Below, piece by piece: positions 11,234 to 24,197 of a stretch of 64,000 nucleotides of DNA. Position 1 is the stretch's first letter. Every line of letters begins with the position of its first letter. This DNA is from Panagrolaimus kolymaensis (Eukaryota > Nematoda > Chromadorea > Rhabditida > Panagrolaimidae), in the NCBI GenBank assembly GCA_028622995.1, contig JAJQJQ010000016.1, positions 2,790,001 through 2,854,000 of the forward strand, read 5' to 3'. The notes beneath the pieces were generated by a model that was given only the letters and a program-made list of their open reading frames with translations, made no database searches and was not told where the DNA came from. The translations under genes were made by a program, and so were the position numbers.

Positions 11234-13468
11234 TTAGTTTTGTTGAGGCACCTTTCTTCTTCGTCTTCGGAAACAACAGCACCTGCAAGATCCAGACCTA
11301 AGTTAAAGGTTGTGGCGAAAAGTTTAAAAGCTAAAACTAAAAACTTACTTGACTTCACTATGATCTTCATTTTGAGTAATTGGTTGTTGAGAACGTGCGC
11401 CGCCATCATCTCCGAGATCTCCGAGATTTGAATTAACAACCTGTGTAGAACCAAAACCACCTGTACCTCCTTGAATTCCACTTGCTATTGCTGCATTTGA
11501 TACTGGATTAGGTTTCAATACTTCATCTCCACGTTTAGCTGATGGCCTTTTACTTGCTTCCTTACCATGACCAGCTGCATCACCACCCGCATGAATTGAG
11601 CCACTTGGAGTTGACTAAAAAATGTAAATGATATCATTTATGCGTGATTTTTTATTTTGTTATTTTTACTTTCCCCGGAGATAAGCGATATAGTGGGGCA
11701 ACACAACCAAATATATCAAGCAATTGGTACCGGCAAAAAAAAAAAGAATAGTTTTTTGTTTTCCCAGTGGAATCTAAAGCTCTTTTTGTTTCTTTTTCTT
11801 TCCCTAGCTTTTCTTTAAAGTTATGTAACAAAACAAATCTTTGTCCTTTATGTTGTAATGCAAAAAAGGATGAGTCATTGCAGTGCATCCTTTATGTTAA
11901 AAAAATTGTGCATTTGAGTGCGCGGAAAAAAAGAAGCAATGGCTGCATTGTATCTTAAAAAAGCTAAGCTTTAAAGAATGTTCATTAACATTTCTTTCAT
12001 TTTTTAGTGAAAAGATAGCAAGAATGAAACCCAAGGTATGTTTGTCTGCAACCACACTCTCCATAATCAATAAAGCACTTCTCATAATAAACAGGAAATA
12101 AAACGTGCTTTACTTTGCCTAACAATAAAAAAAGTAAAATGCAAACAATGAAGAAAATGCATGTTTAAAAAGGGCGAAACAGAAAATGAGATAATATCGT
12201 TAGAAAAGATTTTTAACAAAGACAAAAAAAGTTTTAAAAAAACCTACAGCTTGTTGATTTAATTTAGGAGTCCAGTCAAATTCGGCGTCGTAAGTATAAC
12301 CAGAGCGTTCAAGAACCGTTTGGAATAAATTATAGCAATGTTCATAATCAGGAGTTTCAAAAAAATCTAAGCGACGAGCATAACGTAAATATTGGGCAAA
12401 TTCTTCTGAAAAGGATTAAAGTTAGAAATAAGAAAAAAGAAAATTAAAACAAACCTGGAAATCCTTCACATAATACTTCAATGAGAGTTGCACGCTTTGT
12501 ATCACCAATTTTTTGATATCTTTCTTTCAATGTATCAGCTTTGAGTCCTTGCCAAGGTAATGAGCCACGTAAAAAGTACATAAACTAAAAAAAATGAACG
12601 TAACAGCCCAGAAAATTAAAAAATAAAAATATGAGAAGTTACCATATGCCCTAATGCTTCAAGATCATCACGACGACTTTGTTCTTTTCCAAGGTGAGTA
12701 TTAATTGACATATATCTTGCAGTACCAGTTAATGATTTATGTTCTCTATAAGCGATATGCTTCCCCGTGTCACAATCAATATATTCTTTAGCTAAACCAA
12801 AATCAATAATATGTAACATATGTTGTTTTCGAGTTGATTGTCTTCCAATTAAAAAATTTTCTGGTTTAACATCACGATAAATTAAATGTTTTGAATGAAC
12901 ATATTCTATTCGACGAATAAGCTGCATTGCGATCATACATACAGTTTTCAATGAAAATTTTCGATCACATAAATCAAATAAGTCTTCGAGAGAATGCCCA
13001 AGTAATTCCATTACCAAAGCATTGTATTTTCCACATGGGCCAAAATAATGCTAAAAATGTTTAGTTGTTAATAATTTAGTTTGTACAGTTTGTTGAAAAT
13101 AAAATGACATACCACTTGTGGCAGACCTTCGGCTTGACCAAGTAATTTATAGAAGCGATATTCAAGATGTAATTGAGGTGCTTTTGATTTCATTGGTTCA
13201 AGTTTGATAGCAACATGTTCATTATTATAAAGATTTTTTCCAAGCCGAAGCTCTCCAAAATTCCCACAGCCAATTTTTTTCCCGACCTAAAAAATGAATT
13301 AATAAAGATGAAGATGCTTTGTGTTTAATAATAAAACATACCTTAAAATTAGGTCCAACCATTAAAACGCCGGTTGAAGCATTTGTGGATCCACTTGCAG
13401 ACGAACTTGGCCCGCGATTTGCCATGTTACCCGATTGTTGTTGTGTTGCACCTCCTCCACCGGAACGT
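11234..13468 (-). CDS. csnk-1: Casein kinase 1 gamma (5' exon unresolved)
   Basis: Membrane-associated Ser/Thr kinase; CK1-gamma phosphorylates LRP6-type receptors in Wnt signalling and, in C. elegans, regulates spindle positioning. Exons: 13468-13342, 13286-13113, 13050-12643, 12584-12455, 12405-12248, 11614-11349 and 11282-11234. The kinase domain shows [41 protein letters not shown], catalytic [22 protein letters not shown] and the CK1 motif [20 protein letters not shown]. Near-identity of this core with vertebrate CK1-gamma identifies the subfamily. The last exon is only 49 nt and encodes [15 protein letters not shown], the tri-cysteine/polybasic tail that is palmitoylated in this family. 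The first visible exon enters with a split codon, so an initiating exon should lie further upstream unless translation begins at MANRGPSS (13424). Confidence 0.93.
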
Positions 13469-16407
13469 CTAAAAAATAGTAGGATATTTAAACAAAAAAA
13501 AATATTAAGAAAAAAGGAATGTAAAATATGAAAGATATAATTCGCGAATAATAAAGCCCAAAAATACAAAACGCGACAAACTCTGTACAATACTTTTAAA
13601 AATTTTAAATGACTAATAAAAAAAATCAGGTTTACTATTTTAAGCATAATTAGTCATTTCAAACTTTAAAAAGCTTTAATTAAACAATCGCGATCACACA
13701 TTAAATAAATTTATAAGACAAAAAGCAAAATCGATTTTTTAAATTTTTATTTCATTTTGGGCTGGTCATCATTTTCTTTCTATCGCTCAACGCATCCAAT
13801 TGATGAAAACCAAAAAAACGACACAGAACAGTTACGTACATACGTCTTCCCAACAACTATTGGTATTGATGCTCTTGCCTGCCATTAGTTTTTTTTTTCT
13901 TCACTATTCCAGTTGCCTACGTTTGCTGCTGCTGTTGCGGCTATGGTGGTGATTCAATCATTGAAGACCGGGGGCTGCTAAGCAAACGCTAAAGAAAGAC
14001 AAAAATGCAAGCAAAAATAATAATTGATCGATTGGAAATCATCTAAAAATAAAAATAAAGTAAAAGAATGAACTTTGTTTTCTTTTTCTTTGATTGAAGG
14101 AGTTAGGAGAAAAAAAAGCAACAACCTTTTGAACCAAAAATTTTCATCCAAGCAAATGTGTCACGTTTTACCAAATAGAAGCCTAACAAACAAAGCAGGC
14201 AAACAAAAAGCCATTAAAAAACATTATTACAAAATTTAAAGCTTTTATTGAATGATGAGAAGAAAAAAATTATATTTAGAAGTTTTTACCGGTCGTCTTT
14301 TTGCGCATCACTCTTTTTATCTGTTATTCTTAGGAGTAGCATGGTCCTTCGTCGTCAAATTTATTGATGATGACTGCGTTGAAATTTTGATGAAAAAAAA
14401 AATGTCGTCGCGTTACCGTCGCGCCTTAAACGCTGTTAATACACTTGCCTAGTTTCATTTTATTGGACGAAATTAGTCGCCACCAATTTTGGAGCAACTA
14501 ACCTGTCATAAAAAAAAGCAACAAAAAAAATGAGAGAGAAAAAAACGATAGAAGGAAAAAGAAAAAAAGGTATGGTGCTGGTTGCTCTTTTGATAATAAT
14601 CCATGACACTGAATACGGGGAAAACGAAAAAAAAAAAAAAACGAAAGCAAAAGAAAAAACTAAGCTAAAACCTATCTATCAATCTCAAATTATTTTTGCC
14701 GTAAGCACGAATGAAAAATAAAAAAGTGGCAGCTGACATTGACCTTAGAAGTTTTAAAATAACAAAAAAAATAAACAAACGTGGAAGATAGAAAAATGCG
14801 CAAAACGGTAATAATATTTGTTTATTTTTTTAGGATAAGTATTTACCCATTTAAAAATAATATTAGAACGAATTTTTTTCCGCGTCGTTATAAAAAAAAT
14901 TAGCAAAGATGATAGAAATGTGTGTAAGAAAAGCAAATTAGTTACAAAACAAAAAAGATCGCGAAAATAAAGATGCAATGCTTGAAGCTGCTTTTTTGCG
15001 CAGAGACAAGGATCGAACGCAACAGAAAAAAGAAAAGAAAAATGGAAACAAACGAAGGCGAAAGGAAGAAAAGAAAGGACAGGCATGCATATAGGCTGTT
15101 GTTGCTGTTGCATCAATCGATAGAATAAAAACTGTCGACGAACCGCGAAATAGTCCAACAGAAGAAGAAAAATGTAATACTTACGCGGAAATTAAAAATT
15201 TGTAGTTTTTTTTATGGTTGCGTGTTTGTATGTATGTGTATTTGAAAATTATGGACAACTAAAATTAAAAAGGAGGGTATTAGCAAGAAAAGAGGAGGTG
15301 GACTTTATGGCTTTTTGCTACTACTTCATTTGAGGAAACTCTCTTGCGCACAAAAAATAATAAGAATACCGCTTTAGAGTATTTCGTATCTCGTTCGTGC
15401 CATGGCCACCACATACATACACACGCTTTTTTTTCTTCTTACTACTCAATGTTTTTTTAAGTATATAAAAATACGAATGCTTAAACACTAAAGGCAAAGG
15501 CTTGAAGAAAAGAAAAAGGAGAAGAAGACTAAAGAAGAAAAAGGAGTAAAGCAACCACCGACAAACCAATTTGGTTTCCTTCTCTCTATGTGTCGCAACG
15601 CCCGTTTTTTTCTTCTTTTTCTTATTCTTCTTCCTTCGTCTCCTTGCTCGAATCTATATCTATCCTCATACATCCACGCGTTTTTGAGAAAAAGAAAAGG
15701 GATGGATGGAAGGAGACGATGAAAAAAAAATTCCATTGCAATTGATCAGTTCAGGGAGCTCTCCTTCAATGTCTTTTCCTTGGGGCGTTATATAAAAAGG
15801 GGCACTAAAGCAAAAAAGCTCTTTTTCATTGAAAAAAAAATAAAATAAAAAAGAAGAGAAGCCACACAAAAGCTGCTGGATGCTGCTCCATCACATCAAT
15901 ATACTGAAGAAAAACGCAACTAGCAGACAATGAAGAAAAAATGTTGAGTACGCTCGTTTTTATTTTTGTCCCTGTATGTATGTATGTACAGCGGTTGTCG
16001 TCGCTTAACTTAGCACAAAACCAACTTGACTGACTGACTGACGACGACGACAACGACTCGTTTTTTCTTGTGTGGCTGTTTATCGCGCACACTTCCGACC
16101 TCTTACTTATTGAAAGTCTTTTTTTATATAAAAAATAACTTTTTTTATTAAAAGAAATACAACTACCAAATACAGTATCGTTGCAAGAGTCATTCATTTC
16201 TTAACTACCATCATCATCATGTATGTGCCACATTGTATTTCCTCAAATAACCATTTTTACGCCCACTTTTGTTTTTACCCGTTTATTAATAAAATAATAA
16301 ATTCATCAAAAAATTATACACAAGAATGTTAGAAAGAGATGGATGATGCAAAACAATAATAATAATAATACAACTGGGCGTAAAATTTCTCATGAAGAAT
16401 AAAAAAA
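13469..16407. other. Gene-poor low-complexity tract upstream of csnk-1
   Basis: About 3 kb of A/T homopolymers, GA- and CT-rich runs and short simple repeats, for example TGC/TGT repeats near 13930 and a TGAC/GAC run near 16025-16060. Short open frames here are compositionally biased and overlap on both strands. It probably contains the promoter and 5' non-coding exon of the casein kinase gene, but no exon could be identified. Confidence 0.55.
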
Positions 16408-17969
16408 TTAATTATGAAGTCCATCACATCTATGATCAGTGGGAATATTAAAGACATCAAAATCCAAATGAAGTCTTTCCTTTCTTTCAGTTCGTAAATA
16501 ACCAACTGAAATGGAAGTATTTAAAGCTTTCATGGATTCCATTCCACATGATTGGTTGATAACAGATAAGGCACATTGACGCATCTGTAAGAGAAAATTC
16601 TTAATTATAAACAATAATGGCACAGTATTAAAGAATTTTTTCAGTTTAAAAATTATATTTTCAAGTAATTCTTTTACTCAAAAAAAAAATATTGATACTA
16701 ATTTCACAACAATTTTACTACTCTTATCCCAAATAATTCTTACCAATTTAAAAAGGCCACATTTTTCTCCCTCAATGTGAACGATATTTTTCATTGCGTT
16801 TTTAAAAACAAATGAATTCAAAACTGATTGATGAGCCGCATTGGTAGCTTTTAAATGTTTAATTGTAGCTATGGCGATTTCATATGTGTTACTAATGTTG
16901 ACATTAGCCGATTCACGATAATTCCAATAATTATCCATAAATTTGCCGCATTTTTTTCTTAATTTTTTAACCGATTCTCCAATGCATGGATAAATATTAG
17001 GTGCATAATCTTGATTAGCGCATTCATGTTCAAACATTTGTAAATGGTTCCCAATTTCTTTCAAATCATTTATACGTTTTAGAATAATTTCATCGCCTTC
17101 TATAATTGCGCCACATTGTAATTGTTGTTCATGTTTACTGCAAGCCATATCTATCACTTCCTTCATGAACTCCTGTAAAATTGTTTGTTAAAAATTTGAA
17201 GAAAAATTCATAAAACTTCAAACCTTTGGAAGGGTCATAAACATAGATGTGAATTCTTTTAATCCAATCTTTTCAAGCTCTTTACTTTCAAATGGACGGG
17301 ATACATTTCGTGTACGGCTTTCAATCCTTTTTGCTTGCTCGTTTCCAATCATATCACATTTTTCTAATGCATCCAAATAATAATTATTCCTTAAAATTAA
17401 GCATATTAACTAAAATATGAAACATAAAGAAAAAAAGAGAGAATTATACAAACCTTTTTCTTTCATCCGTAATTCCAATGACATTATTATAATACCGAGT
17501 TTTAGCTAAAAAAAAATAAAAGAAAAATTGTATCATTTAAGTGTATTTTTAGTCTTTATACTATGTTGAATTCTAACATTTTCATCCATTTTTATCTACA
17601 GAGTTAAATTCCTACTTAAAGACTTTTCTATAAAATACGATATTTTAAGCTTTCAAACGTCCATTCTCAAAAGTCAAAAATTGTTTTCTAAATTTGCAAC
17701 AAACCAAAATTTTGGGATTATCCAAGTTACATTAAAAAAGAATAGAGTATTTTTTATGCGGATCACATTTATGTTACTATTTTTTAAATTAGTTTTAAAA
17801 ATGATGAAATTTTTCAATGAATGAAAGACAACAATTAAAAAATTTCCTAACCTTCTTCACCAATGCTTTGAGCCTGTACGAGAAGATCTCGATCCATTTT
17901 TTCATAAATATATGGTAATGCACCCACGATACCAAGAGTTAAAAGCAGATATGCTTTTATAATAAACAT
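16408..17969 (-). CDS. Secreted cysteine-containing protein, possibly DUF19/T20D4.11-like
   Basis: Five exons: 17969-17852, 17505-17454, 17389-17224, 17172-16744 and 16584-16408. The start MFIIKAYLLLTLGIVGALP is a clear signal peptide. The mature protein is about 290 aa, helix-rich and carries spaced cysteines, including ACSKHEQQLQCG, FEHECANQD, YPCIGES, KKCGKF, EKCGLF, RQCALSVINQSCG and HRCDGLHN at the very end. The even cysteine spacing and helical character are reminiscent of nematode DUF19 (T20D4.11-like) secreted proteins, but no diagnostic motif was seen and the assignment is tentative. All junctions are phase-consistent. It lies about 360 bp downstream of the fcp-1 stop codon on the same strand. 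Confidence 0.75.
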
Positions 17970-18330
17970 TTTAAAACAAAAACAAAAATATTACACAATC
18001 AGAGTAAAAACCTTTTTATTAATAGTGATAAAGAAAACCGCACACAATCACGCGTATTCGTCGTCGTCGTTCTTAGACTCCAATTGATTGGATGCTGCTT
18101 AGTTTGATCGATCACCACCACCGCCTTCTCCATTTCTTCACTTTTTAAGGGGATGATGCTTCCGGTGGTTTCTCGAAATGAGAAGACTTTTTGTTTGTTT
18201 AATATTGCCATGCATACATACGTACAACCATAAATATTATTTTTTATTTCAAAATTGACAAAAAAAAATCAAAAACCCATAAACAGAAATAATAAACAAA
18301 GAGGTAGCATAATTACTAGGATTAAAATTA

Positions 18331-20252
18331 TTACAGCTGTCTTTCAATTGCCGAAACCATTGCATCATCTGAATCATCGGAATCATTCGCTTCACTACTA
18401 TAATCTTCTCCATCTCTATTACCTTGAGAAGAGCGTTTAGCTTGTGGTTCTTCTATGTCATCTTCTTCTAACCCAGCTGATTCTGAACGTCGACTTCTTT
18501 TCCGAGAATCAATATCGCCATTTCGAAGTTTTTCATCAAATTCTTCATCATCAGTGTCACCTTCACCAGCTTTAAGTTTAGCAAGAAGTTTTTTATCCAT
18601 TTCAGATTCACCATCGAAAGTTGATTCATCCAACGTTTTATTCTTTTCAATAATTACTTGACTTTCGATTTCACCTTCCGTGGTGTCACTTCCTCTTTCA
18701 TCATTATCCGAATCTGACGATTCCCCCAGTTCAGCATCAATTTCATCTGTCATCTGTTTCATTTCTTCTTTACTTAAAGGTTCAAGACCACTTAATTTTG
18801 GTGATTGATTTCCTTCTTCACGTCGTTCGCGAAAGTGTTTGAGATCCACGTGATGTACAAAATCGGATTTGTCAGCTTTTGACCATTGAGCAGAACAATT
18901 AAGAATCCATTCAGGTGTTACAATAGGAATATTCTTCTTCAATGCTACACGAACTTTGCTAAAAACGTACCAAGATTGTATGATTTGAAAAGAAGAAAAA
19001 AACATACTCTGTACCAGGTTTCGCTGCAATAAGTACAGTAGTTTTATCATCAATATGATCAACAACTTTAGCACCAAATTGTTCACATAAACGATAAATT
19101 AGAGCTCTTTCAGGAGGTTGACCATGAGGAATGATTCCAGATAAACAAATTATTTCATCTTTTAATACTTGTTTTCGCATATATGATACAATTCCAGAAA
19201 CATCAGTTACCTGAAAATCGTTTAAAAATTTTCCCAAAATATTACTTTAAATGAATGTTACCTCTTTAGTTTTATCATAATGTTCAAAGAAAGCCCGATG
19301 AACTTCTTTAAGAACTTTCCCAATATCTTCAAGAACTTCATCTGTATCATGATCAATTTCAAGTGATGTTCCAGGTGGCGTAACTTCTCTATGTTCAACT
19401 TCAGCTTGTGATCCATCATCGGGTTCTTTTTTTCCTTTAGCGGCATCTTCAGGTTCAACTTTTTTTACAGATCCTCGAGGTAATGTTGGTGGAGCATTAA
19501 TATCGTCAACTTCAGAAAAAAATTTATATGGACGAATGCGAATAAGTGATTCACTATATTGCCAAACATCATCTCTGTCATCTAAAAAAGTAATAAATCA
19601 TAGTTTATAAGAAATAAAACAAACCAATAATAACAATAAGTTTACGATGAGCAGGATTAGGAAAAAGTGCATTGATATTGTTTGTTTTATGACGGATGGA
19701 GGAGAGTTCATCCCGAGACATAATTCTTTGAGCAAAAAACCTTCCATCAGGATCAAGGATTTTGGCAATTTGATGAGCATAATAGCGTTGTCCAAAGCTG
19801 ATAATATGCATTTCGAAAAGTTTATTCATTTCATTGAGGAATTCACGAGTACGTGGGCGAAGTTTGGTTGAATAAAGTCCATCTTGACAGCGAAATTGAA
19901 AAATATCAGGTCTTTGTTCATTTCTTCCCAAAGCACGATTTGTTGTATGAATTAAAGTTTGATCAAGATCGACTAAAAGAATAAGTTTGCGAGCTTTCAA
20001 AACTTGTTGATGATCCTTTTCTCCAATTTGATTAGCTAAATCTTTCGAAACAACGAGTTCAGGAACATGATGTACCATTGAAATACTAGCAGTTGGCCGT
20101 TTGACAGTTTCACCACCAGCTAAATTACTGCTAAAAAAAATGAAGAGGATAATATTAGCAATAACAAATAAATCATACCTTCTAAGATCTTTTCCACAAC
20201 TGCAACACATTTCTTTGAAAACGATATCATGTTTGCAATTTTCTTCGTTCAT
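18331..20252 (-). CDS. fcp-1: RNA polymerase II CTD phosphatase FCP1
   Basis: Dephosphorylates the C-terminal domain of RNA polymerase II (mainly Ser2-P) to recycle polymerase after transcription; nuclear. Exons: 20252-20179, 20130 to about 19626, 19581-19262, 19210-19008 and 18958-18331. The FCP homology domain has the DxDxT nucleophile motif LLVDLDQTLIHTT, FQFRCQDGLYSTKLRP, the LFEMHIISFGQRYYA block and the IIDDRDDVW acid motif. Downstream is a BRCT domain (LSGIIPHGQPP, VVDHIDDKTTVLIAA, NIPIVTPEWILNC), then a long acidic Ser/Asp/Glu tail ending at 18331. Order and motifs match FCP1. The start MNEENCKHDIVFKEMCCSCG contains a CxxC pair before the catalytic domain. A splice acceptor lies just 5' of the ATG, so a 5'-UTR exon or trans-splice site is likely. 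Confidence 0.93.
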
Positions 20253-20530
20253 TTTAGCGCCTAAAAAAAGCTTGTTGATTATATGTATATGTAAATAACA
20301 TAAGTTGAATCTTTTAAATATGTATTTATTTATATGGATTACAGTTACCAGTAAACTCTTAAAATTTAAATGGAAAGACAAATTTTATTTTATTTTAAAC
20401 GCATACAAATAAATATATAATATAAAAAATACATAAAACCGGTGAAAAACAGAAATAATTATGTGCAATTAAAAAAATAAGGATAAAATGAGTGAATTTC
20501 AAAATGTGTAACTTTTATTAAATAAAAATT

Positions 20531-20915
20531 TTAAACAGCTGATGAAGGTCCTTGAGAATTATTTGGGGAATCGCTGCGACGCTGGTTCGAAGTAATAGTG
20601 GTGGGAGGAAGTCTTAAGCGGCGAGCACGAATACATTGAAAAGTTTCATGATTATCGGCATAACAAAGGAGGCAATATCCTAATGGACGTGCGCCATAAC
20701 TTTGCATTATGCGTTCAACAGTTGCATGAGGTCCTATATGATGAATATCTGGACGTAATGCAGCAACGTTAACTTGAACAAATCTATAATAATCCCCCAT
20801 ATAATTTTAGACAAAATAATTTAAAAGTATGTAATTACTGTTCGGAAACCCGTTGAGGTGGAGGTGCATCAACAACCGAATCTTCATCATCGGATGGCAA
20901 TGAGTAGGGCGGCAT
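20531..20915 (-). CDS. Small zinc-knuckle-like protein
   Basis: Two-exon gene of about 105 aa. Exon 1 starts at 20915 (MPPYSLPSDDEDSVVD) and ends at a GTAATT donor; exon 2 begins after an ATTATAG acceptor near 20771 and runs to 20531. The C-terminal half has CLLCYADNHETFQC, a C-x2-C-x5-H-x4-C arrangement like a CCHC knuckle, then a basic RARRLRLPP stretch and a Ser/Asn-rich tail. The N-terminus is acidic and proline-rich. No family recognised. It sits between the RBBP6 homologue and fcp-1 on the same strand with about 185 and 280 bp gaps, suggesting a shared transcription unit and perhaps a nuclear RNA-related role, which is inference only. Confidence 0.65.
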
Positions 20916-21099
20916 TATTTTCTCATAAACTTTAAAAACTCGTTTGAAAAATTAATTAACTTTAAAACGATATAAATCTGGAATAAACCAGAAAAGCTTT
21001 AATGATAAATGCACAATGATAAAAAAAACAAATTTATTCATAAAAAAATAGCAAGCAAGAAACAATAAAATAAAATAAAATTATTGAAATTTTTTCACT

Positions 21100-23774
21100 T
21101 CAACTTGCATCTTTGCTTCTAGATCGATGTCTTTCTTTTTCACTGTGATGCTTCTTCTTTTTCTTTTCTCGTTTATCACCACTTTTCGAATGTTTCTTTT
21201 CTTTTTTTGACGATTCCCTTTCCATATGTTTGCTTTTATCCTTCTTCTTTTTCTTATCCTTCTTTTCTTTTTTATCCTTCTTTTTTTCGCTTTCTTCATC
21301 ATCATCCATTTTAAGCTTCTTCGTTCTTTCATCTCTACTTCTTGATCGATGTCTTTCTTTATCACTCTTTCGATGAACCCGAACACGATCTTGCATTCCT
21401 TTATCACTTTTTCTACGATCCTGATCAAGGTCTTGCCCCTCTTTATTACTTCTTCGGTTATCGCGATCAAGGGTTTGCTTTTCTTTATCACTCTTTCGAT
21501 GATCATGATCCCTTTCATATTCATCTGAAAGACGACGATAAGATCTTTTCCTCGACTTTGAAGATTCAGGTTCTTTTGAAGTTGATAAATATTTATTTTG
21601 CAAAGAAAAGATATCCATAGACTAAAAATATTGAGTACTAATAATAATAACAAGTGTGTAAATAAAATTTACTTCATTAAGTGAATTAAACGAATTCCAA
21701 GCTCTTGACATAGCATATTCAACTGAATGAGTGTCGACTTTAGGTTTACTGTACCACAAGACGGGATCATTTGGGATTCCATTAAAACCAGGAGGTGGAG
21801 CTATCGTCATATTAATCAATGATTCCCTAAAAATGAGTATCAGGTTATTGAAACCATATTAAAATTAACAAACTTTTTTGGCGGCAAATGTGGAGTTTCA
21901 TTTAAGATCAATGGAGTAATTTGTTGTTGAAATGATGGCGTTATTTGGTTCGAAAGAGGATGTTTTATTGTAGAAACAGCATTTGTAACAGGAAAAGCAT
22001 ATGGCGAAGTCGGCATGGTTGTCGGAACAGAAACATTTGGTTGTGAAGTAGTTGGCGATCGTTGTTTCGAGAGTATTGCGGAAAGATTTACCGTTGGCAA
22101 AACCATAACACCATTTTTATTTTCATCTGGAGTTTTGTTAAGTTCAGAAGGCGATTTGATTACCTAAAACTTAATTTTAGTTTTCTGCTTATAATATTGA
22201 CTTAAGGTTTTTTTCAAAACAATATGTTATTATTAAAAACTTACATAATCTGTATCAAGTTTAGACAAATCATGAGCAGCAACTGGTACAGCGGCTAGTG
22301 GGATTGCCTTAGAATTGCTTGAAGGTGTATTAGAAGCAATAGAATTTTTATGTCTAAGTACGGCATCACGTATTCGCTTATTCGGCACCAAAGTATCGAC
22401 AGATATGGGCTTACTGACAGGACATGTCGGACATCGAGGCCCTTCGTCGGTTTCTGTTGCATTTAACATAAAACTTTGAATACATTCAGCGCAAAAGCTT
22501 TCGCCGCAGCATGGAGCTAATAATGCGTCCCGAAGTAAATTATGGCATAAAGGACATTCTAACTCAGCTGGTACTGAAATACTTTCATTTGGAGAAATAT
22601 CTTTATTATTAGCAAGTTGTTTTTCACGTTCATATAAAACTTTATCAACAAGTTTACGAGTTTCACGAGCTTTGTAATGCATGATTGGTATAACATATCG
22701 GAACATACCACCAGACGAATGAAGAAGAGCATTTGGATCACTTGGACTTGCAGCCATGAGTTCTTCCGATGGAATTCCAGTCGTTCTGCGAATACTTTGC
22801 TGAAAGAAATCCAAATGTTGATTAGAAAGAAACCTACCAAATCAACAACGCCTCTAATCAATTCCCAAAAAACGACTCGAAGAAATACAACAAAAAAAGA
22901 GACTAAAGTCGTTTTTATTTAATAAAAGATTTTAAAATTTGGGTACCAACGTGAAAAATAAATAAAAACAATACAACTATAAAGATATGAATCAAGAGAT
23001 TTAATTATTCAAAGTACAAAACACCCGTGAGAAAGAAGAACAATCGAAATGTGTAAACTCAAGTTTGGCAGGATATCAATGTTAGAATGAAATTTACCAT
23101 AGGACATTGCTTTGGATGATGACCAAGATTATTGCATCGAAAACATTTGAAATCAGGAGTAACCGTTGAATTTTGATGAAACTTTTTGGTATAGCTAAAA
23201 ATAAAGTAATGGTTATATAAAAGCATTGTAAAGAAAAGTCTTACTTGATTGGATTGTACTTTTGAGTACTAATCATTCTGACATGTTTTAGTCTTTCGTC
23301 TTCACTCATCTTAGCAAAATCATCCTAAAATTCGGTTAGTTAGTAAAGAAATGATCAAAATAAAAGAAATTTACTTCGTTAATGTGACCAATTATTGGAG
23401 AACTTGTAGTAGGTTTTTGTGGTATAGCGCCGGAAGCATCGATATTGCTAAAAAAAAATGATTGACAATAAACTATATTAATGTAACAAACAAAGAGTTT
23501 ACCTGACTTTTGGTATTTTTATCGGTGTTTTCCGAGGAACACGAGTAATGGTAACTGTTGAATTCCTTGGAATGAAACTTGTTCCTTCATAAACTCTTCG
23601 AGTATCAGCATTTTTTACAGCTATGTCCACATATTCCAAATTTATTCCTTCTTTTTGACAAATTATCTTTCTTACTTCATCAAGAGAGATATGTATTCCT
23701 TCAAACGACAGCCTTTTCAAATCCAAATCATTTTCAAATCGGTAGTGAATAGATGACGTACCAGAAGCAGACAT
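21100..23774 (-). CDS. rbpl-1: RBBP6 homologue (DWNN, CCHC, RING)
   Basis: E3 ubiquitin ligase-type protein linked to pre-mRNA 3'-end processing and p53/Rb in animals. The domain order is diagnostic. The N-terminal DWNN ubiquitin-like domain (SSIHYRFENDLDLKRLSFEG, start MSASGTSS at 23774) is followed by a linker (DDFAKMSEDERLK). A CCHC zinc knuckle CFRCNNLGHHPKQC comes next, then TGIPSEELM. The RING/U-box-like region is ECPLCHNLLRDALLAPCCGESFCAEC broken across CPLC, CCGESFC, CAEC and RCPTC. After it come Pro/Thr/Ser-rich segments (exon near 22106-21870), PPPGFNGIPND, and a long RS/KE-rich C-terminus with repeated HRKSDKE-like units ending at 21100. An approximately 280-bp intron separates the knuckle and RING exons. 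The C-terminal exon also has a long open overlapping frame; the RS-rich frame is preferred because it continues from SLNESMDIFSL. Confidence 0.92.
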
Positions 23775-24197
23775 AAATATCTGAAATGAAAAAATGATTG
23801 CTTTGTCTGTTTAAGTTTCCAAAACTCATAAAAATTAGAATGAATTAAACGAGAAAAATATTAGCAAAAAAATGCAAGCGAAAAAAATATTTATTAGAAG
23901 CAAAGAACGCACGTGCAACAAGTTAAAAAAGGGATAAATAAATAACAAATGGATTGAAAAAGTCAAAAGATAAATGACGATAAATACATATTTACAAGGA
24001 AAAAAGGCATCTGATATTTAGATCACGTTTTATTAAGTTCAATCCTTCAAAAAGCTAGCAAATTAATAAATAAAAAAAATTTACTCTTTCGAAACTTGGT
24101 CACTGAATGAAAATTTATTTGCAGACAAAATCAATTCATTGTTTTACAACGAAAATGAGAGAGCCATTTTTTTCTCCAAAAATTTGCAAAAGGTTCA
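23775..24197. other. Divergent promoter interval
   Basis: Short AT-rich spacer between the minus-strand RBBP6 homologue and the plus-strand unknown gene. It probably contains both promoters; no individual motif could be assigned. Confidence 0.5.

Noticed and set aside
14252..16197. Several overlapping open frames of 60-134 codons on both strands
   Set aside because: Strong compositional bias (Lys/Phe runs), frames overlap on both strands, no motifs or splice partners.
17999..18211. 70-codon minus-strand frame just upstream of the secreted protein gene
   Set aside because: Lies immediately 5' of a gene with a clear signal peptide start; no motif and poor composition, probably upstream non-coding sequence.
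21081..21653. 190-codon minus-strand frame overlapping the RBBP6 C-terminus
   Set aside because: It is a shifted reading of the RS/KE-rich repeats; the alternative frame continues correctly from the preceding exon.
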